The notes beneath the pieces were generated by a model. That model was given only the letters and a program-made list of their open reading frames with translations. It made no database searches and had not been told where the DNA came from. Below are positions 27,101 to 36,100 of a stretch of 64,000 nt of DNA, piece by piece. This DNA is from Tipula vernalis (Eukaryota > Arthropoda > Insecta > Diptera > Tipulidae). Position numbers and translations under genes: made by a program. The DNA lies in assembly GCA_958295665.1 (NCBI GenBank), contig OY282558.1, forward strand, positions 334,897,106 to 334,961,105, written 5' to 3'. Within the stretch, counting starts at the first letter, position 1. The number at the start of each line of letters is the position of its first letter.

Positions 27101-30100
27101 CTCAATAAACCTCACCTAAACTTCCTTATCAACTCCAATCTCAATCCCTATACCAAAACGGTCCGAAAACTGCATGTGTCTATGAACTCAACTCAATCCT
27201 AACTCAACCTCTAACTCGACCTACAACACAACCCTCAACTTAACCCCAAACTCAAACCTCAAATCAATCGACTCGAAAAACTACAGTGGTAACTACATCA
27301 ACTCAACTCAAAACAACTCGAACTAACTTCCAACTGAACCCTTAACACAAGCCCTAAGAAATTCCCAACTTAACCGCTGACTCCTCAATTTCCGCTCAAC
27401 TCTAACTTAACCCCAACTCAGCACTATTACAACCCCAACTCAACCTCAACTTGACCTGCCACCCAGTCCTTAAATCGACGCCAAACACACATTCGAACTC
27501 ATATGGTCGACCTTTATTTTCAATTCTTCGCCTTGACCTTAGAAACAGATTGGCGAAAAAAAATGCCAAACCAGATAAGCCATTCTTGAGATACCTTGAG
27601 TACAGACGGACGGACATTTTTTTTTTTTTTTTTTTTTGATTTTTCGACTGAGGCACTTTCAGAACGTCTAGAAAAGTGGTTTTGGAAAAATTGTTGTTTT
27701 CATTTTTGACAGGATTTCAATACTTTGACCGAAGTAAAATAAGCCGTATACCCTGCCAGAGCAGCAATATTAAAAAACACTTTAGATATGGCCGACTACC
27801 AACTGGGACGAATATAATTGCTCTATCGGTAAAAACCATTACCGTTCACCGGTAAATTTCTATTAAGCATTTATCGGTACTTTTGATCAATTAATAAAGA
27901 ATACTAACCAATAATTACGTAGACCTTTGTGAGTTAAATAAACATAAAAAACCCTAAAGATCTCACAAATGTCGGTCTGAAAGTATCTCGAAAATTTTAT
28001 CATAGGAACTTAATTCGTCCCGGAAATTGCCGCCATATAAATGTTAAGTAACCTATGTATTGTCAAAAAATATTGAATACTTCCCTAGAAAATATCGAAT
28101 AAACTCGAAGCACTGTTCGGAAAATCTACTAATTTAATGGTTCAGATTGATATCCGCAAGTCAACGTAAGATACGTAATTCAAGAACAACTGCAACTGTC
28201 GAAATCCTGAAACGAATGAATTCTAATAATTTATAAGAAAAGTCTGTCAGCAAGTCTGTAATAAAAATCAATAAAGTTGTGAAATTATCAAATCAGCTAT
28301 TAAAGCCAGTAAAGGCAAGCAATTTAACGCTAAGCGCAACAAAAATAAAATAATATTGAAAATTTCAATTATTCCTTCGGATAATTTCATCGAAAGATCG
28401 AACAATCGAATACCCTCGACAATTTCAAAAATACTTGGATAATCTTAAAAGTCACGATTAGCTTCTTGAACAACGTCAATAAAAACTGAATAAAAAAAAA
28501 CTGAGCACAAAAATTCTGCTGAAAAGAGCGAAGAAGCTAATTTTTCAGTACGACGGTGATCAAACTCCGAATTTGGGGTAACATACCGGTCGAATCTGGC
28601 TAGAAAATCGCTCAAGTGACCATCCATTTGGACGAATTACAAGATACCGGGCGACAGAGAGCACCTCAGTTCAAGGAAGGATGTCAGCTGTTATAAGCCA
28701 ACAAAGATTAATCGGCACTTATATCGGGAACACATTTTAGAAGTGATCCCGTATGGTCTAGAAAGATATGGTATTTTGAAAAGTTATGATTTCAATTGGC
28801 TTCAAAATGGCCAAGTTAAGGCTAATTCGCCATATTACAAAATATCCAACAGTGTAGTCTCATTTCCACCATACCTGTCAAATTTAATCACAATCGGTTA
28901 AGAAATAGCCCAAGTTACAGGCTAGTTGGGCATATTCCAAAAATATATTCAAAATCATTTAAAAATTCCATTTACATCGTACCCGTCAAACTGATAATTT
29001 TTTAATTTTTTATTTTTATTGGGGGCGGTGGAAATGCATTTACGCACATGTGTCAGACTTTCGCCACTGTAAGACTAACCTGGGACTATTTATAACATTA
29101 CTTCAAGTTAGTATTCATTACTTTTTCTCTCCACTTGGAGCACACTCCCAAATGATGGGCCCCTGTCCATATCCGCCTTTTTAGGTTTCAAAATAGCATC
29201 GACAAACCTCGCTCCCAACTCGGTTCTTCTTTTAACATTGCATCGAGTGCTGTCTCTGGAGACCAAGAGCCTGCTTCTCCCTCTAGCCATCTCCTTCGTT
29301 TCCCCACCTACCGCACGCGAAGAAAGTGTGTGCAACATGGTCTGGTTTTTCTGGGCAATATAGGCACTCGGCTGACGCAGCCTTACCCACTGTGTGCAGA
29401 TACTTCCGAAAGTATCCATGCCCGCTTAAAAACTATGTCGAACAGTACCCGAGCTCTACATGACTCCTCTCAATCCACTCGGCTCACTCGTTTATTTAAA
29501 CGCGCAGTCCATCTTCCGCTTGTTTCGCTTTCCCGAGTAGCCTGCCAACTTTCGAGAGTACGAGACCTTTTCTCCTTTGTCGCTATCCCGTCGCTGACCT
29601 CCGATTTTTTTAAGAAGAAGGAGACTCCGTTCATTCGCCAGAAGGCGAATTGGAAAACTTCCAGCTATAACTAGGATTATTGCTTCCAACACTGTTCGGT
29701 AAGCCGATGCTACTCTTAGTGCTCCTCTGCACTTGAGACCGCTTCCGGTACATATCCTTGTCAAGTGAGTTGGCCCATATTTCTGCCCCATACAGTAGTA
29801 CAGATTAGGTTAACGACATTAGAAGACGTCTCTTGCTGGACCTCGGGCCGCCAACATTAGCCATTAGTCTGCTTAAAGCTGCTATTCCTTTTGCCGCCTT
29901 ATCCGCTGTTTCCCGGATTTGCTCAAAAAAACTCAACTTGGCATCGATTGTGATCCACAAAAACTTCACTGCCTGTTTTGTATCGATAACCTGTTGCCAA
30001 CCCATATTGGTAACCCCGGTTGAATTTTCTTCTTGGTGAGGATAGCTATTTCGGTTTTAGTAAGAGCTAGCTCAATATCGTGTGCCGTCATCCATCTGTT

Positions 30101-33100
30101 TACGGTCCGCATAACCCGATTTAGCTTCAGTTGCGCTGACTTTGTATCGCGTGCCCCTCTGACATTTCGACTCGTAAAAGACCGTCGTAGAATGCATTCC
30201 ATAAGTTAGATCCTAATATAGAGCCTTGGGCTGCTCCTCCTGTGACCACCATTTCTCGCTGCCCCCTTCGGTTTCGTACAATAGAGTGCGGTTCCTTAAA
30301 ATAATCAGCTGCTATTTGTAGTAGATAGCTGGGTATATGAAACTTATTCTCCAAAGCGCCAAGCAAGTCACACCATCGCGCAGAGTTAAAGGTGTTTTTA
30401 ACATCCATCGTCTGAATATTACGATCCGACGTGTAGACCGGCTGTGACTCTTAGTTCTCTTGACCGCCTCTGTAATTTCCTGGATCACATTAATTGTTGA
30501 TAAGCCCACCCTCAAGCCATACTGTCAAGGCGAGAGATTGCCGGTAGCTATGATCGCCGCAGTTAGTCTTGCTCTGATAAGCTTTTCGAGGAGCTTGCCC
30601 ACTGTGTCTAACATGCACAGGGGTCGGTAAGACAGGTATTACGTCTGGACCAGGGACCTTTTTGTCTTTCATTCTTCTAATAGCCTTCTCGAGTTCTTCT
30701 ACGGAAAATAACGGAACTTCTATGTATCGTTCGGTAACTGTTTCAGCTCTCGTGACTGGGGAAGAAAACTCTCACAATGTTGTCTGTTTTGGTGGCGTCC
30801 AGCAAACCTGCTGACTTATGGGCTCCTTTGTATCCTAGACCCCATGAGTCCTCTATCTATATCGTCCAGTAGCTTCCTCCAGAAATTGGCTTTAATCAGG
30901 TTTATAGCCCGTCGGAGATGTTTCTTAGCACATTAGTGCTCTGTGGCTATGTGGTCAACCATCGGTCGGTTTCTTACAGGTTGTGTATTTCCACTTCTGC
31001 TTTTTCGGTGTAGCAATCCAGATCGCCTATCTCCACCGTTATTCTGTCCCCAAGGCTAACCACGTTTGCTTTGTCCCGCCTTGTATTTCTCAGGACCTCT
31101 CTAAATCTGTCTTTATTTTTGGTTCATGATCCTAACTCTAGAAGGACCTCCCCGGCTCTGGTTTGTCGGATGTCCCGAATTTCCGCCGCGGACTCATCCT
31201 GGTTTACCTTGCTCCGTATCTCCTTTAAAACCTGATTGGCCTTCTTTCGGTCTTATAAGAAGTGCGTCTGGCCTAACTCCTCTGTGTCTTTTGATGACTC
31301 TTACCTGATTGTTTGCGGTAGGTACGACCTCAGCCATCTCGCTGTTGGCTTGCCAATTTTCAGTCTCTTTTTCTAAGTCGTTTCTCCCTCTTCGACTCAT
31401 TTCTCTGTTGGCCTAACTTGAAGCTGCCCGCTTCAAACCTTCCGCTTGGGTCGGAGTACCTATTTTTAGATTCGGATCGTGCTGTGAGGACTTAGTCACT
31501 CGTAACCTTTGCACCCCGTCAGTTTTTCGAACTGTCTTGCCATTTATTAGGGCGTCAATTACATCCTCAAGCTCCTCCAGACCAAACTTTATATCGTTGG
31601 ATACATTTTTCTGCCTGGTGGAATCTGTTTACATTTCCAAAACATGTCGACAGTGGCCTCCTCTGTTTTCTTTGTTTGGGTTGTACCCGCAAGAATATTG
31701 CTAGTAATCTGTTCAAGTTCCGTATCTGACATTTCAACTTGGTTTGTTTAAATTGGTAATAGCTTTCTTGATTAAACGTACATTTGTCATTCAATTTGTT
31801 TCAAATATTTTGATGAAACGTAAAACTTTGTCAAATGTCGCTTGTCATTTAAACGATGTATTTGATAAAATAATCACGCCGGTCTTACATTGATACATTT
31901 CCATCAAACTCTCCTTCCATTCGTAATATAAAAAAATAATTTCACTCTAAATTTTAATCACTAAATTAATAAATTAAATTATTTTGAAATTTATTAAAGC
32001 TACTCAAAATCGAGTAAAATGATCAAAATCTAGGAACATTTGGATTAAATCATTTAAAAATTGCACTCAAATGTAAAAAATTAAAACTTTTGTGACAAAC
32101 TGTTCAATTTCGCTGGAAGCTAATTCATGTTATTCTCAAATCTTCGAACGTAAGTTTTAATTTTATTTAACCCTCAGCTAAGCAAAGTCTCAATCACCTC
32201 CGAAATCAATGTTTGTCCGGAACGAAGTGTTATAGCTCATTTTTGTGGATTATCACCCAATTTCAGCAATTATTCCAGATTTTCTTTCAAATAGTTGAAA
32301 AGCCATAAATGAATGGAGACCTCGTTTAACTACTTCGTTGGGTTGTGCTGTTATGATACTTCCAGGGCCAAATTTTGAGAAATTATTTACATCAATTTTT
32401 TATATTTGTTTTCAAATTTGTGATTCTCCTATCATTTACTTATGTATTGGTGATGGCTGTTAAATTAATATAGACAACTGCTTAAATAATATTACTATAT
32501 ACCAAAATCATTATGTAAAAGGTTACGGGTCATTTTCATTATTTATTAACAATATTCGGTATACTTGACTAAAAAAACAACAAAATTGAAGAGTCTTTTA
32601 TAGTACATGAATACAAATCATTACACATATAATATGAAAAGATTTTCCAAACTAGAAAAAAATTCAAAAAACCAACATCAAAAATGTATAAAACCCGAAA
32701 AGAAGAGAAAATATAGAAACAAAACCAAATAGTTTTAGAACAACACAAAACAAAAAATCAAACCTAAAAAGTTTATGTTCTTTAAGAAAACTTAACATGT
32801 ATTGAATACATAAATTGTGCTTATAATCGTACGAACTCTTCAATGTTTTTTTTTGTTATTTTGTAAACAATGGATTTTTATCTAACAAATCATCTAATAT
32901 TGTGTATATTTTATGTGGTTATTGTCCTTTCCTCAATATCAATTAACAAAAATTTATAATTTACTACTACCTACTTATTATTATTCAATTTGCTTAACAT
33001 GTAGACAAAAATATGCTCGTGATTGTCTGTTTTCTGTTTATAAAAAAAAAAGTCTGCAATTTAATACCTTAAGAAATTATTAACGTATTTGGAAAAATAA

Positions 33101-36100
33101 CTAATCCATGTTTGTATTTTTTTTTTTTTATTTTTAGCAATTTTGGCAGCCTGGTTTACAAGCAAGTACTTCACAAGAGTAAGTTACACAAAATATTTAA
33201 ATTTAAATATTTTTATTTTTGGATTTTAATAATATGTGTATTTCTTTTAAGTAGTATTAAACCATTTGCCCAATCACCATATCCTGCTGGAAAACCTGCA
33301 ACTGCAGTTTCATCGTCTATTGAAAGTAGTTTGCAAGCCACACCTACGCCGCCATGGGAGGGTAGATCAATTGCAACGCATAGATTTAGGCTTGTTGAAT
33401 TTTCCGCGTACCTTGAATTACAAAAAGATGAATCTGTACGTATAAATGAATAGTGAACCATTTATTTGTGCATATATTTAAAATTGTTTCTTTATTTTTT
33501 ATTTTATATTTCCAGTATCAAAAACACTTATTCGTGCACATAGGTTCACCGACATACTCAGATCCGCTACTTGAATCCGTAGATCTTAAACAAATCTACG
33601 ATAAATTTCCGGAAAAGAAAGGCGGCCTCAAAGAACTATTCGAGAAAGGACCACAAAATGCATTCTTCCTTGTTAAGTTTTGGGCTGACCTGAATACAAG
33701 TTTAACAAATGAATCGGATGTTTTTTATGGTGTTTCCAGCCAGTGAGTACATTAAACTACTTAAATTATAGGCAAACATTAATTTATTGCTTTATTTTTA
33801 TTTACAGTTATGAAAGTAGTGAAAACATTGTGATAACGTGTTCAACGAAAGTTTGTTCGTTTGGCAAACAAGTAGTTGAAAAAGTCGAAACTGAATATTC
33901 TCATTTAGAAAATGGAAGATTCCTGTATCGTATACCAAGATCTCCTATGTGTGAATATATGATTAATTTTATAACAAAGTTAAAACATTTGCCGGAAAAA
34001 TATATGATGAATAGTGTGTTAGAAAATTTTACGATATTACAGGTAAGAAACTACTAAAATTTTAAAAATTTCTGGACAATTTCAGTTAATGAGGAGCATT
34101 TGCAAAATTGGATCAATCTTTTATTTTTTGATTAGTTCTTTCTGACTCAATTACCATCGGAACTTGAATAATGCATGCTTCGTCATTTTCCTGACGAGTC
34201 GTGGCTTGATTGACCGATTTTTTTTTTTTTTTAATAAATCGCCAACTAAACTAAATTGGTAACTAGTTTTATTATATCAGGGATGATACAAGAGTATTTC
34301 TGATAGTACTTTGCCATGCACCAGAGAGTGCCCGAAAGTACTTTTTAAAAAGCTTGTTTAAAGAAGAGGTCTTTGGGTTTTAAATTGTATTGTTTTTTAT
34401 CCCTCCTTCAGTCTCATCAGCCACACCCGTCTTATTAAAGGTTTAATGCGTGACGTATAATGACAGTCGTCGAATCACATTTGTAGGCGATAATTTAAAT
34501 ATTTTTAATTGTTTGATTTTTTTCGTTGCTTTTGATATTTTTCAATGAAAATATATAAAAATCTAAATGGATTAAGAAAGTAATCAACATAAAAAGAAAG
34601 GAACAAAAAGAAACTAACCCAATTTCAATAAAAACTTCTTGCTACAATTTTTTTTTTTTTAAGTTATTATTAGTTATTTACGTCACAAGGGCGGTAAATT
34701 AATTGTTACGAGGCGACGAAGGAGCTACCAATTCCGTAAAGTTTCTCCCGTATTCATTTCTTTTAATATAAAGAAAATAGGCCTGGTGTTTTGCTAAACC
34801 ATAATGACTTGTTTTCCGGTTTGAAATCTGTCATGTAAACATTAAACTTCTGTATAGTTTGGAATAAATAGGTAAAGCAAGCTTAATTTTAATTTAGATT
34901 TCAATTTTAACTAAAGTTTCAACAAAACCTTAAATTGTACCAACCAATTTGTAACGACGTTTTATATTTTGCGGTTTTCCAGTCATCTTCAAAATTGAGA
35001 TAAACTAAAGAACATTAATTAACCGTTTTAAGCTTCCATCTCGAATTTCGAAAATCCGCATATACGAATATTGCTTAATATTGAAGTTGCTAGCTAATGG
35101 TTGCGGGACGGACCCAAATATATCTAATTTTCCAAATTATTTTGTTTTTTCCCCTAAAATAATATTCGATTAATTGGAACAGCCGGAATCAAGTATTGGA
35201 TCAAGGTTTTAAACTGCCGCAGAGCAAAAAACTTTTCGAACAATCTAAATATTCTTTATTTTCTTTATAACATGAGAATTAAATTGAACTAATTGTTCTA
35301 ATCCAGGCAGAATAAAGTTTGAGGGAGCATGGCATAAATTTAAAGTTAATATGCCTTCCTAAACTGGAATTTAAATCCAACTGAATTTTGAAAATGGTGA
35401 TGACGATTACAAGCGCATATTGTACAGCAATTTAGCCCGGGATATTACATGAACTCGCTGTAACATTGCCGTAACATATTATGTCCGATGGTTAGTGTAT
35501 AGTGACAACTGATTTTGCTCCAATCTCTTTGCCATATTATTGTAAGAATAATGGTTTTACATTAATAGCTCTCGTTATCGTAGATGTACCGGAACACCGG
35601 AGATTTACCGGATATTAATGTTGATCCAACAGTTGGTGATGGATTTGCTTTGGATTTCGTGATGTGCCTTCTTTGTCATCATTTTCAATTCAAGATTTAC
35701 TTGATATTATTAACCTTACTTCACTATTTTCGTTTTGGTTGTTGTTATCTGCTAAATTCTTCCCCTTCGTTGATGCTTTCCTTGTCTCTGGAGTATTTAA
35801 TGAGATCTCACTTGTTCATCTCACATTCACTATTGTTGTCGGTTCCAGTACCAATATTGCCGTTGCCCATAGTTTTACTTCGGTCTAAAAAGACCAAAGT
35901 ATTGAAATCCGGTCAAAAATGATCAAAAAATTGTTTGATCCAAAACCACTTTCGATATCTCGAGAAAGGCTTGTTCGATTTAGAATTTTTTTTTTGCCAA
36001 TATCTTTCTATGGTCAAGGCCGAGAGGGTCGGTCAAGAGGGTCGAGCACCTGCTATACGAATTGACCCAAAATACCTGGTTATAGAAATATTTACCAATT

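Noticed and set aside
27402..27656. Minus-strand open frame beginning with poly-Lys
   Set aside because: It arises from the T run at 27616-27638 plus repeat sequence; there is no domain, and it lies within the minisatellite element.
30127..31800. Possible host gene with several open frames
   Set aside because: All frames on the minus strand fit consecutive pieces of one R1-type LINE; plus-strand frames in the same place are shadows.
33213..33461. Minus-strand 82-codon frame
   Set aside because: It is the antisense shadow of the real sd exon 33255-33435.
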